A stretch of 64,000 nt of DNA from Cardiocondyla obscurior (taxonomy: Eukaryota; Arthropoda; Insecta; Hymenoptera; Formicidae), in NCBI RefSeq assembly GCF_019399895.1, contig NC_091885.1, positions 1,338,501 to 1,402,500 on the forward strand, read 5' to 3'. A program made the translations under genes and the position numbers. Shown here piece after piece: positions 38,532-50,655 of the stretch (position 1 is its first letter; the number at the start of each line of letters is the position of its first letter). The notes under the pieces are model-generated. The model made no database searches. It saw only the letters and a program-made list of their open reading frames with translations, and was not told where the DNA came from.

Positions 38532-39889
38532 CTGCCGTGAGTTATTAAAAAAAACGAAGGAAAAATAATAAAAAAAAAAAGAAAATAAAAAAAAGAAAAA
38601 TAGCACACGGAAAACGACTGCCAATTGAGAAGAGAAAGGAATGTGTTGTGAATAGTCAGCGCGGAAAGAATGCGCAGACCTTTAATAAACTCTCATTTTA
38701 TAAATACGATATAAAGGCAGAGAGTAAAAATACCTGTATTTCAGAGCGTCTTGTTAAATGTAGTCTTAGCTATGCAAATATTACATCGTTATTACCCACG
38801 CTCGTTAAATCCTACATGTTCTGTAAATATTCGCATGAGCAACATAGAAAATTATAGTGTAACGAGCGACGTGATGCAGTGCATTCCGCAGCGGGGAAAA
38901 ATATTAACTGAAAAAGAGTAGATTGAACACGTACAGTAGCAGTTTGCGGTGCTTTCGACGCATAATTTAATAAATTTTGTTTGAAAAATGCATTTTCGGC
39001 GCAGTTCGGACAGATGATTTCCCGAGGATTTGTATCGCGGCCGTGAATAAACCAAAGTTTCGCCGCCCTCGTCGGTATGTTTGTTCCGTGAAAAGTACGC
39101 GGGCCGGAGTCGCGCGAAAGCTTAAAAGCGCATCCGCCGAGAGTGATCATTCAAAGAGAGCTTCGGTTATCCGCGTTTCACGGCCCGCCGCTCTCGCGTG
39201 CGCTCGCCTTACGCGCGGCGGATACTATTTTTATGTCGGCGGTTTTTTTTTTTTAAAGTTTTGCAATCGCATTGCCCGCGATCTTTCTCTGAAAAGCCCG
39301 TCCGTCCAAATACCGCGCCGTCGTCGTTATCGTTGCACGCGCGTTTGCATTTACGGGATACGCGACCTGTGGTTTCCCGACGGTGACATTTCTTCTGTGC
39401 CAACATCCACGGGTCAAAGCCGCCGCAATAGAAATGCATCCCTGCGCTACCGGCGGTTATATTTAATCGGAGACAGATAGCGGAATATGTCAATGGAAAA
39501 GTGGACCGAGTTATTCTAAGCAGCGACATTGTCATATCTTTTCCCGACCACCGTTCCCCGTTCCCCTTTTCCTCTCTTTCTCTCCCGACGTCGCATTTCG
39601 AGAGCAAATCCGAAAAATGAAATATTCTGAAATGTCAGTGGATCCGAGAAGCTCACGGTGTCACGCGAGAGAGTACCAACGAAGAGGGACTTATTGTATT
39701 CCGGAATTTCCTTCGACGATTCGCCCATAAAACATCGGCTTATCCGCGCGAAATCCACGGCAAAAGAAATTCACCCCCTGTGAAAAGTTACGCTCCTCGA
39801 TTTTCGCCCCCGGGATTTTGCGCGCGACTGACCCTTACGGTCCGTTTCTCGCTACCGTGACTTTCACCTCTGCGTTTCGATACTTGCAG

Positions 39890-39931
39890 CTCGCACCCTC
39901 GGCCCGATGGACCCCGCCCCCTCCCTTGTTC
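39890..39931 (+). CDS. Candidate 42-nt alternative exon of the signal-peptide gene
   Basis: A good acceptor (TTTCACCTCTGCGTTTCGATACTTGCAG in two pyrimidine-rich blocks, ending 39889) precedes 42 bases ending at a fair donor, GTATCT. It enters and leaves in phase 1, so it can sit between the exons at 26414-26474 and 47113-47215, or replace the latter's start, without breaking the frame. It would read ARTLGPMDPAPSLV. The A-x-TLGP-x-x-P pattern resembles the start of the 47113 exon (AITLGPLPPPRL), with a shared CTCGGCCCG. That may be a duplicated exon or coincidence. The donor is the weak point. Confidence 0.25.
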
Positions 39932-41354
39932 GTATCTTAACAGCCGATCTACATTGTCTCAAGTCCATTCCGCCCGTTCCTACCGTACTTTTCTACCGAG
40001 GGAGTTTATCACGAGCTTTAACAGCGCGTTATTTTTTTTCTTTTCGTTTTTTTTTTTTATTCCTTTTGTCTAGACAAGCCCGGAGTCGAAAGCGCGCTAT
40101 TTCCACCTTCCCAACGATAAAAGAACTCGGGAGTGCTCGCTACACTTCCACCGCTATCTCCTCGATATCTACCATTGTCATTAATTAGGTCTGCACCCAT
40201 TTACTCGACTTGGGTACTTCGCGACCGCAAACAAATAGAAACTGCGAACGTACATTTATTTAACAGCCCTACCTCTCTCTTCTCCAGCTTTTATATATCT
40301 ACAGGATTTTTATTTAAAGTTTAGGGGTGTCAAATTTTTTAATTAAAAAAAAAAAGAAAAAAAATATCGAAGGTAAACTGCAACAAATTAAATCGTTATT
40401 AAGAAAAGGGTTGATCACGGAAAACGTATTTCTGAAATATTCGCTCGTCTATTTCGCATAAAATTTGCGTATTAAAATGAAACATCTCTTGAAAATCTTT
40501 CGTTCCAAGAATCACAAGATTCTTTCCATGGCACTTTGTCGTCGCTTCCTCCGGCTGGCTCATCTCGTACGTGTCTTTCCTTCTTTCCCGAATCTTCCTC
40601 GCTTCCCAGTCTCAGCTGCTGGGAAGTTTCGCAGGCTCGAAACTCGGCGAATTAAGTGCTAACTTAACTCGCCCGCGCAAAACTTGATTCAGCGTTTCCG
40701 TGTGCGAAACGAAGGCTACGGGCGCGCCAACGGCGACGAGTCACGTACTGGAACTAATTGCAGTTTTGTAGGGAACCGTGAGATTTCGTCGCACCTCGCG
40801 GAATAAAGCTCGAAATTAATTCTCTGAGGATCGCGAAGGTAAACAGAGACGTGCGCGCGTAAGGTACACAAGCCGGGCGACTCCGCTGATCGTTATCGTG
40901 TAACGTGTCTTGACACCTCGGCATCGATAACAATATTCGAAGTGAGATATTATCTTTCCGATGACGGGAGCGAGATAGGAATATATGTTTCCCGCTACAA
41001 AATGATCTCCCCGGGATAGTCGAGGGTTAAGCGAAAGGGATCTAGGGAAGACGCTCAAACGAGATAGACTCTCTCGGATCGGACCTCGTCTACTAGCACT
41101 CGACTTTTCGAGCGTTACTCGAGACCAAATTAAACAGTTAAGAGCCCTCGCTCCATTTTCGTAGCTAAATTGCCGCGAAATCAATCCCCCTTCGCCGCGC
41201 TCGCGTCGTCTCTCTTTCTCTCCGTCTCTCTCTTTCTCTCTCGCGCGCCTCAAGTAGGGAAACGTTTACTCAGAGATTTTGCTCGCCGGCGCGTCTTCAG
41301 CGTACCCTCTATGAAAACGTATCCCTTTCGTGCATTTCCCTCCTTCCACTGCAG

Positions 41355-41374
41355 GGCGTACGCGATGATACCTC
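41355..41374 (+). other. Candidate 20-nt micro-exon with an in-frame ATG
   Basis: CATTTCCCTCCTTCCACTGCAG (AG at 41353-41354) is followed by 20 bases and a full GTAAGTG donor. Included after the 26414 exon it would give a stop. Used as a 5' exon, however, its own ATG (ATG ATA CCT C) joins the 47113 exon in frame, replacing the signal peptide by MIPL. Both sites are strong, but exons this short are rare and often false. Confidence 0.2.
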
Positions 41375-44300
41375 GTAAGTGTAGATGAGAGGCATCGTCG
41401 TGCCCGCACGACACGTCCCTTTCATTGGAAGCGCATAATCATAATGCTACCTAGATAATACCGGGTTCCGTTTAAGGCAGTAAATTGCGGTTTCTGTTTC
41501 CTTACATGCCGTCCGTGTGTAGACTGGCGTTACCGCAAGTACAAGGACGTGTGTGGAGCATGCGGTTGACCCGAGTATAACGCGCAAAGGCCCGTTACCC
41601 GGGGGGGTCTTTGAGCTACCGCGAAGCTACCGAGGAGGAAGAGACACAGCGGCAAGGAATAAGGCAGTCTGCGAACTAGTACGGACAGTTATAATATATA
41701 CTGGTCGCGGCTCTTGTCACTGCGTAGTCGCGTGTTACTCGTACCTCTCGCAAAATGCGCTCATAAGCTAATCTCTCCTGTATTAAGCCGTCGCGCCCTC
41801 GCAGATCTAATAACGGAATAACTAGACGCGATACGGTTGACAGTTTAGTCTTTGACGGCTTTATTCGTAAATAATACGTTGCCTTTTCTTTTAATTTTTT
41901 TTTTTTTTTAATTATTTTTTATTACTATTTATTATTTTTCGCGTTTAGAAAAAAGAAACTGCGTAGGCTTTAAATAGCAGTTTTTTTTTCTTTTTATTTT
42001 TATTGTTTTAAGTAACATAATACGTTAGCCGTATGATTCGATTTGCCGGCGTTTGTCTCGTATAGAATGTGAAAAACCGTACGCGAGCACGATGCATAAA
42101 ATAAGACGTACATCAAATATCATCCAGACACTTTCAATTGGTTTTCGTTATCCTTCGCGGCGTGACCGGTGCTGTTTTATTCAATGATGGGAAAGAGAAA
42201 TAGCGAACGAACGCTCTCGGACGCGGCGGGTAGACTGCGATGTATACATAGTATATCGATCGAGTTCATTGCAAAAGCCGGCGTCCTCAACACGCAGTTT
42301 GTATTCGTGATACGCTCAACCGAAGTCCATTGATCCAATTAAATCGAACGTCACTTCTGCGATCGTATTTCCTCCCCTCCCCTGGTCGTTTCTTTTTTTT
42401 CCTCCCTTTCGTAAGCTTCGCTTTCAACGATTCATTGTTAAATCTATAAAGATCGAAGTCCATCGTCTTCTCGGGAGAATAGAGACGAGGACGGAGAACC
42501 GAGTACGGGAACGGTCATCCAAGAACTTGTGTCGTTTTACCGAAGGATGATGTAATCCTCTTCCGTTTAATTGGCGAGACGTGACGGCGGATAATGACGG
42601 TGATTCGATCGATGATAAAGGCGAAGCGTGAGAGAGTAACGCTCTGCCTCCTCCCGGGACATTATCGAGATATCTTTTACCAATTATACCGAAGAGCTAC
42701 AAGTACTTCTCCCCGCTAATTCTTTTCCCATCGATAATTAATTTTTCTAGTGAAAATACGTAATAATAATTTAACGAGTGATGAAATCTTTTTTTAAATC
42801 TTTTTTTCTTTCTTTTTTTTTTCTATTCCGACGTGGTCTCTAAAAGCCAGTTGTAGAAATCGCGATTCATTCGTTTTCACGCGAAGAAATTAGTCTGATT
42901 TTAATTTTGTATGTGAACAATTGACTTAAAAAGTAATTAGAATCTCATTAATTATTTCGCTTTAAGGAGTCTTGAATTCGATAAATTTATTCATACGCTG
43001 CGGTAATTTCTTTCTTTTTTTTCTTTTTCTTTTTTTTTTTTTTCTCTTCCTACTTTGTGTCTCTCGCGTTGCTTATATCTCCGTAGCGTGACAAACGGCC
43101 ACTTCCGACCCCCTTCGCCCTTCTCACGCTCTTTTCCTCTTCCACCTCTTCTTTCTCCTCCGCCACCAATCTCGCGACGGCGGGATTCTTTTGACGTGGG
43201 TCGCGAGGATATTCCGGCGCAGATTAAAATATAGATTTTATTGTTTTCCGGGCGGTGTCGCGTGCGCTCGCGTACGATTTATACGGCCGTTACTCATGCC
43301 GCGCTCGTTCCCCTCTCCGAATCACATATGTATAATAATTCATCCACGATGCGCGTTTTATGAGATCTTCTATTAGATGCGCCACGCCATCCCGGCCTGG
43401 AGCCCGTAACAAATTCGACGGTCGGACTGCCGATTCGTCTATGCGACGTCGAACCGTGAGCGTGAAATCCGGACGATAATGATGACAGGCAGCAGCGTCA
43501 TAAATCGGTTTCAGAAATATACGCCAGTGAAGCACGAAATTTTTGAAGAATATTATATCCGCACCTTTTATATGATCTCTAATATGATCCATTTTATTGA
43601 TTCACCGGTCCTCGATAATCCCGATATAATTAATCAATTCCGTTCTATTTTATTATACCATTTGCCCGATGCAAGGTATATATATACACACAAATGTAAA
43701 AGAAATTGAAATTACAGTTAATAAACTACGATAAAGTCATTGCACGAGTTGATTGTCCTGCAGCCTTTTATAGCTATTATTGTGACTTATTATTTTCAAT
43801 CCCTTCGTACTTATTGATTTTTTTTTTTTTTTTTCCTTCGTACAATTTTATTTTTTACGGTAGTGATATAACTGCTTTCATTATCGACCGGCTTGTTTGT
43901 TCTCAATGTTGTCTCTACAAACAATCGTGAAAGATTGGCAAGATACTGGTTCGTGTAAGCGAGCTCAGTAGCCAATTCAATTAATCGATCTAATTTAAAC
44001 TGTAGGCACTATCGTAGCGCACGGTGAAGTCGATACATACCTAGTACCCGTCCGCGTTTCGGTATCGGCGATGGCGAACATCAAATGCATCTGACGTTAG
44101 GTTCGGCAAGTAAGATGAGCCCTAATTAACAAGTACCGTAGAAAGTAGGTTGTCCGGGAGTTAACGCGCGAGCTCGAAAATTTATTCGCGATTTTCCATT
44201 GAGCTGCCAAGCTCCCCCGCTCGTTCACGATTTGACGTACTCGCCGGTCGATTTCACGTTCGTAAAATGGAACTGCTTCACCGGCAAGATCGTTCGCCAC

Positions 44301-46205
44301 CTTTTTCGCGGTAATGAAGAAGGCCACCTCATAATCGGCGCCCCCCCGTTGAGCTTCTGAACGCGGCCCGGCAGCTAATTTCGACTTTACGGGGCCTGCG
44401 TGTGCGGCTTCTGGTGTCTTGGGGTCGTGCACGTGAACGCCTCGTCGATGTGTAACCAGCGGGGGCATACTATGCTAACGGCGAGAGCGGCTCCACGTCG
44501 GCACGCCACTTGACGACGTACAGTAGATCGCGTGCCGAAGGTTACATCGACCGACGACCACCGCCACTCTCTGAACAAGCGACTCTCTTTACGACTTCAC
44601 CTCACCGCCACCCCTGCCTCGCGTCTACGTTTCTCTCTTTTCTCTTCCGTTCTATCTTTTCCCTTCTCTCCTCTCCTCTTTTCGATCTCTCTCCACCCCT
44701 CTCTTTTCTTGCTCGCTGGCAACATGGCGCGCGCGAACACCCGCCCGCACGACCGGCAATCTAACCGGCGCTTTATGAGAAAACGCTGAAGAGCTGCCTC
44801 GCCGGCGGACGTGCCTCCCAGCTGTTATTACAACAGAAACCACGGCGCCCGGCGCGATTAGAAAGGATGGAAGACCGGTCGGAACCGGCACAGAAATTAC
44901 GCCAATTTATGCGCTCGTACAATCCCGAGGTAAATGGAGACGATTTCACCCTTTGGCTCTCGCCACCCCCTCCCCTACCTCTCCTCCGTACGCTGCCCCC
45001 TATTCTCGCTTCTGTTCTATCTCTCTTTATTTCGTAGTCATTGCTTCTTCTTACGGTAATCATCCGGAAAGCATCTTTTATACGTCCCCGCGTCTCCTTT
45101 CGTTTCAACTTCTTTCTTCCCGGCATGGTCGATATGGCTGGCTGTCAGAGCGCCCGCGAGAACCGCCACGTCCAATACCCGGGCGCGTACCGAGAAAAGT
45201 GTGAGCTTTCGCGTGGCTAAAGTAGATTACTGGTTTCATGGTCGTGTGTTCGAAAAGCTACGCCACATAAGGTGCCATCGCCGCGCCACGCCACGCCATC
45301 CCGCGCGCCACGCCATGCCGTGTCGGGAGCTTTCCGACCGGCGGAATTGGAAACTTTTCGGTTCCCGTGCCCGGGACTAACCGCACACGCTCTTGAATCC
45401 AATTCGAAAAGCGCCGCGAGTCGTTCTTCCTAGCAATTAACCTAAGAGGATTATACATGGGCGTACATACACAGCCTGTCGCGGTGTGTACCGCACGTAG
45501 TTCGCCGGAATGAAACTATCACGTGCTCGGTTTCATGGCCGTTTCAATTTCTGTCACTTTTAAGCGGATTTCGGTGCTCGCCTTATTATAAGGCCGCGCG
45601 CGCACACTCGCCGTTCGCAATCCGCGATTCTACCTTCGATATGACTTCGATAATTTGTAAAATTGGTTACGACAGATATCCCACTTTAAAACTTATTCGC
45701 GTAAGGAAGCTATTAACGATGAAATGAGCAAAATGATTATTTTTCCTGTTCTAAAAACTGTTCCTTTAAATTCATTTGCTTTTTAATTTATTTAATCTTA
45801 ATAATGTTTGCTTATCGATTTTTAGTTAAAAAAAATCTTGCATTGTTATCGAGAGCTTCTATTCTCGATAATATCGTTTAATTTAAAAGTGACCTTTTCT
45901 TTTTTTCTTTTTTCTTTTTTTTTAGTCTTGTTTCACACGCTGTCGATATTTCTATCGCTTTTAGTAAGTCACTTGACGTCTTGACTATTTTCTTAAAATT
46001 GAATTTTTTATTCTTTGCGAGTAATATTTAAAGAGAAATTGCGTAGCGCACGCGCCAACTTAAACAGCGATCCAACGCAAGAGCTGAACAATCCTCGTCG
46101 CTAGGGGGACTATTATTAATTATTGTCTGCTTTAGGGGATTGAGACTAGCGCCGCATTACCCTGTAGCGTCTGATAAACATTAGAACAGACGGTTGCAGC
46201 TTTAT

Positions 46206-46230
46206 GCTCTCTCTCTCTCTCTCTCCCTCT
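46206..46230. repeat. CT microsatellite
   Basis: CT dinucleotide array about 900 bases upstream of the 47113 exon. Simple repeat. Confidence 0.85.
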
Positions 46231-47112
46231 ATGTCGAGCTATTACGAACCGGTGCATAACTTATACAGCTCGAGAATGCACGTTTTAGATCAAAGTACGA
46301 CGTCACTATTTGTGAGCCGCGTTTAATATTCGACTCTGATTTATAATTAAATGCTCAACAATAGGCGGGTATTATAAATGAGCAAACCGGATATTATTGT
46401 GCGGGTACGCTTTTCCGCGATCTTTTTTAATAATTTTTTTTGAATTTTTCTCGCCGGACGAAAATTGACTTCCCTACGCGAAAGACCGTAATGGAATTAA
46501 CGTGAGCGCGAGAGAGAGCCGGCGTAACGACGACTACGTCCGACAGTACAATCGGGATAGGGAAAATGGCGAGGAATGAAAATGTACAGTTTCCTTAGGG
46601 AAGGACCGTAACGGCAATGAATGCGCGCCGGTGATTCTTGCCCGTTAGAGGAGGCTCTAATTGCTGAGTATTTAAAAACAAGGTCTTCCTCTTCATTCGT
46701 TCGAGTCGTTTCAGAGTGCTTTCTTAGCCGGCGGGGGCGAGCGAGGTGCGGGGAGGGAGGGTGGGGTTGCTGCTGCCCACCGTGAAAACTTGTAGAGGTA
46801 AAATGGTCACGGCGCTCACTAAGTGCGGGTTGCATGCACGCGCGCGCCATGCAGCTGTAGATACTCGAAACGAGAATGTAGGAGTATATCGCCGTTGTTG
46901 CCGGTAGCATTTGTAAACTAGCTTTTGATAGCGCTACGAAATGGCGTGGCGAGACTGCTTGGAAGTTTCGTACTATTCTTCTCTTTCTTTTCGTTCCCCG
47001 CTTCTTCGCGCTCTCTCTCCTTTTTCTTTCAGCGCGAGCTCCTACCCCTTTACCTCTCTCCCTCAATTTCTTTCTCTCTCTCTCTCCGTCTTTTACTCTA
47101 TCTCTTTCTCAG

Positions 47113-47215
47113 TCGCTATTACACTCGGCCCGCTACCTCCGCCGCGTCTTCCCTTCCCACAAGTTCAACGGAATCCGCCCCTGAATCCGACCAACGAGGA
47201 AATAACTGACGCTCC
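47113..47215 (+). CDS. Second coding exon: proline-rich segment
   Basis: A long pyrimidine tract (about 47040-47110) ends in TATCTCTTTCTCAG at 47112. The 103-base exon ends at GACGCTCC before a GTAAGTCT donor at 47216. Entered in phase 1, as the 26414 exon requires, it is open throughout (residues 21-54 of the joined protein). It reads VAITLGPLPPPRLPF, then PQVQRNPPLNP and TNEEITDA, and leaves in phase 2 with a split Pro codon. Nine of 34 residues are proline, suggesting an unstructured linker just after the signal peptide cut, before whatever domains follow. The exact phase match with the signal-peptide exon is the main support. Confidence 0.62.
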
Positions 47216-47235
47216 GTAAGTCTCTTCCGGAATAT

Positions 47236-47254
47236 CCGCCGCCGCCGCCGCCGC
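47236..47254. repeat. CCG trinucleotide repeat
   Basis: About six CCG units, just inside the intron after the 47113 exon. Confidence 0.85.
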
Positions 47255-47578
47255 ATTCTCCGCCCCTCGCCGAATAGGTTGTTCCCGCTTCTTTTTAGCC
47301 CAGGCTTCTTCAAAGCAATCGCCTCGTTCTTTTTCGCTAATGCGCCGCTTCTATTTCGCTCTTTGCCGGTAGTCTGAAAACTTGCCTCAGTCACGGTTGC
47401 TGCTCTGTTACGTCTTTCCTTTTCTTTTTTTTTTTTCTCTCTCTCTCTCTCTTTCTCTCTCTTCATTTTCCAAAGTCGTTGCGCGCTCATTACACGCGCA
47501 TACGAAGCCAACCGCAATAATTGAATGCAACTCTCCTTACCGTAGTTACTGTAAATCGCATCTGTATTAAGTATCTTC

Positions 47579-47605
47579 TATATATATATATATATATATA
47601 TATAC
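47579..47605. repeat. TA microsatellite
   Basis: Perfect TA array of about 13 units. Confidence 0.9.
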
Positions 47606-49544
47606 ATCTTTTTTTTTGCACCATGACAATTATCACGCTGGAATTTTTTATTTTACTATTTTCTCTTCTCTCTCGCGAGGTGATTATTTCGTTCATCCTC
47701 GCGCTTTTTCTCGAAAGCGAGGGGAACGATTTCGTTTGACCCGACCGTAAACGTCGAGGCAAGCACGAGCCCGCCATTTGGCGGGCAGGGATGAAAAACG
47801 TTCTGGAATCTGGCAACCCTTCCCCATATGTAAATTCACGGTGGAAGAGACTGATGTGTGCACCCATACCTATCTCGGTCGGATTCGTGGCGCGTCAGGT
47901 ACACCGCCACTTTCCCGTGCATCTACCTCGATCTCCGTTCATTCGTCGGGTCCGTCCGCACGCAAACAAACCCATTTCTCGGCGTCGAAGTCAAATCTCT
48001 ATATGGCGAACGCCAGAGAGGAGTGTCGCACGCCATTCAGCAATCGTCCAGTCGAATATTCGCCCGGTGATCATGAGTGCGCCCGAGAGCATTTATTAAC
48101 ACGAGGTGACGCAAACCCATTTTAGATATAGATATTCATCGTAGCGTCGCGTAATCGTATATTCTATGACACGTTTCTCATATTACACAGGAACCCGGGG
48201 ATAGATATCCGTCGCGGGTATATTGAAAAAAAAAAAGAAAAAGAAGAAGGCGAGAAAAAAATATTAGAAATCTAATATTTCTCCTTTCTCTCCTGAATTT
48301 TGAATATTTTTTTTGTATATTTGAAATTTATCGAGGAACGCGTAGGAACAAACGGCGAAAATAAATTCAGCTACCCCGGCGTTATCGAAGGGAATCTGTG
48401 ATTTTGTTCGGGCCGAATTGATTTATCGGCGGACAAGGGACGGCGGGTCCCTGCCGAGGTGAATAAGGACACGATCGAAAATAAAATCTTACTGCCGATC
48501 TATGCGAGCGGGCGTCATCTGGGTTAAATCTGTCCCGAGGATTTTCTTATCGGCACCGCGCTTCTCTTATCACTCGTTCGTCATTGTCATTGTCGGTGCG
48601 CGGTTATCTGTGAAAGGGGGAGGGGGAGGGGAGTACCTCTCCGGTTATCCGATTTGCTGCGGAGATAAGACTTGTTTACCGGATCTCCTGGTTGCGCGAC
48701 TCTGCTGTCGAAGTCGCGATGCACTTCGCCGGACTTCAGCCGTAAAAGGGGCTCTCTCCCGCGCGCTGTTTGCCGAGGCAAAGTTCGCAATGCGAGCGAC
48801 GTTGGAATTTACCGGGGGGTTTCATGGAGGCGAGAGAAACGTTGCAGCTCGGCAACCACGTCCGGCACTCGGGCATGCCTTAGGGATACCCGCTCGTCCA
48901 TTTCACGGCAATTGTACACAGCGTTTCAACTTTCGAAGACATATAAATTTCGGACTGAGATATTTCTCGGCGTAATAATCGTCGTGAAAGTTATATTGCC
49001 CGATACACCGCTTTAATCTTCGATCTTTTTCATTATCTCCGAATCGTCTTGAAGTAATGTGGAGATAAAACGTCTTTAAATACCGTTCTTTATTTTATTT
49101 TATTTTATTTTTTTTTTACTGTAGATTGTAAGACGGAAGATTAAATTTCTTTCTTTTTTTTTTTCTTTTCTTCTTTACGAGATCTCGTGACTTTAATCTA
49201 AGGCTAACTGAGAGGGATGTTTTGTTGACGGAAATCTTGCGTTATCGCTTTCAAATAAGCCATCAGCTTCAGGAAATCGATGTGATAACGAAAAAGCGAC
49301 GTTTTCGAGGGTCAGCTGACATTATTCTCGATTGTATATAAGCGCTCGGTTTATCGTCGATGTGAGATCCAGCCGGGTATACTATTAAATTTGATCATGG
49401 CCGGGGCGCGTCATAAAATTTATATCCGTTCGAACTGACGTCGATCGCCCGATGGATGACGCCGCGAAATCCCGCGACGATAACGGGCGTAAAAACTTAT
49501 TCGCCGAACAATGCGTTCCTCTCTCGCGCGCCTCTTCTCGGCAG

Positions 49545-49646
49545 TCAGTAATAGTCGGTAGCAAGAAGGACGTTTTACCACTCGGTATGCTAATATCCGG
49601 CGCATTTAATCCCTGATACCGGTGTCGTTAGAAATCCCGTCGTCTC
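49545..49646 (+). other. Candidate stop-containing exon
   Basis: A very good acceptor (TTCCTCTCTCGCGCGCCTCTTCTCGGCAG, ending 49544) and a full GTAAGTGCG donor flank 102 bases. All three frames contain stops. Spliced after the 47113 exon it would add two residues and then TAA. It could be a regulated poison or terminal exon, an exon of another transcript, or a pseudo-exon. Confidence 0.25.
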
Positions 49647-50031
49647 GTAAGTGCGAAGACGCGAGATTCCGCCGAAGAAACTCGTTCGCCACTTGTGTAA
49701 TGGAGTTCCACGTTCTCTACTTCCAAGACACGTATTCCAAACGTACATGCACGGAAACGGTTACGTATGCCCGGGCCGAAGAATGAGAGGGTGGTATATA
49801 GATTCGCGGAGCAGAGATGGGGGGATAAGAGTGCGGTCGAAGGGTTGGCGGGTGGGTTGAAACGAAGCCGAAATGACTTTCCATCGTTCTTCCTTAACCT
49901 CGTCCGCCTCATCGATGCGCCCGATCGAAACGGGGCTATAAACCTCGTCGTAAGTATAAGCATAATGGCAATTCTTCGCGAAAATGAGAACGGCAATGCG
50001 AAAGAAGGTAATTTGTAACGTAGGAGTGCGG

Positions 50032-50054
50032 AGAAAGAGAGAGAGAGAGAGAGG
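50032..50054. repeat. GA microsatellite
   Basis: GA dinucleotide array. Simple repeat. Confidence 0.85.
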
Positions 50055-50584
50055 CCGGATAAACCAGACGAGAGAATTACGTTTCCGAACGACAGTCCGG
50101 CGGTTCCTCTCGGAATCATATGGTACCGATTGCGGCTTGCGTGTGCCGCGTGTGCGTCGATCCAAACGAAGATTAATGTCGGGCGAAAGAGCAATTTTCC
50201 ATTTTGGTTACAGACCCTGATGGGTTCACGTGAATCGCCAGTTTACTTTTCCCCTCTCCCCCCCTCGACCCGAGCTCCGTTGTCCGCGGATAATTTCGGA
50301 ACTGGGAAATTTTGTTCTTGCAAATCCGTATAATTGCGGAAAAACGGAAACCCGAATTAATTTAGAGGGAAAGAGAGAGTGAGAGAGAGAGCGACCGGTG
50401 AGCGTATATCTGGGCGCACGAATAGATCTACTACATGACCGAGTTCAGCTTGCGAGCGGAAGCGGCGTCACATATCCGGCTTCTGCGAACTAAGTTCGTC
50501 TCCATCTACCGCGTGAACCCGGGTTACCACCTACCCACGTTGCCCCGTTCTCCAACAAGTCCTCCCTGTACGGCACCTCGACCC

Positions 50585-50655
50585 TATCCATCCATCTATC
50601 CAGCCATCCATTTATCCATCCGTCCGTTCGTCCGTCCGCCCGTCCAACCATCCGC
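50585..50655. repeat. Degenerate CCAT/CCGT tetranucleotide repeat
   Basis: About 17 diverged four-base units of the form ATCC, then GTCC, in tandem. The gradual change from CCAT to CCGT units suggests an ageing minisatellite. Confidence 0.8.

Larger units (their letters stand above)
26475..47112 (+). other. Long first intron (about 20.6 kb)
   Basis: Inferred from the phase-matched exons on either side. It begins CpG-rich (about 26500-28500, with a GCCGC repeat at 26911-26932) and is mixed afterwards. Within it lie a 42-nt in-phase exon candidate (39890-39931), a 20-nt micro-exon candidate (41355-41374), a minus-strand spliced-transcript candidate (35502-38531) and a weak minus first exon (31900-31980). 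There is a good acceptor before 31757 (CTCTCCCCCTTAG) with a short open frame but no donor. T runs of 25 and 29 bases are at 30963-30987 and 31662-31690. Otherwise I see no gene in it. Confidence 0.5.

Noticed and set aside
46497..47066. 189-codon minus ORF next to the 47113 exon
   Set aside because: Much of it is the complement of the pyrimidine tract that forms the acceptor of that exon, giving Arg/Lys/Glu-rich sequence; no domain.
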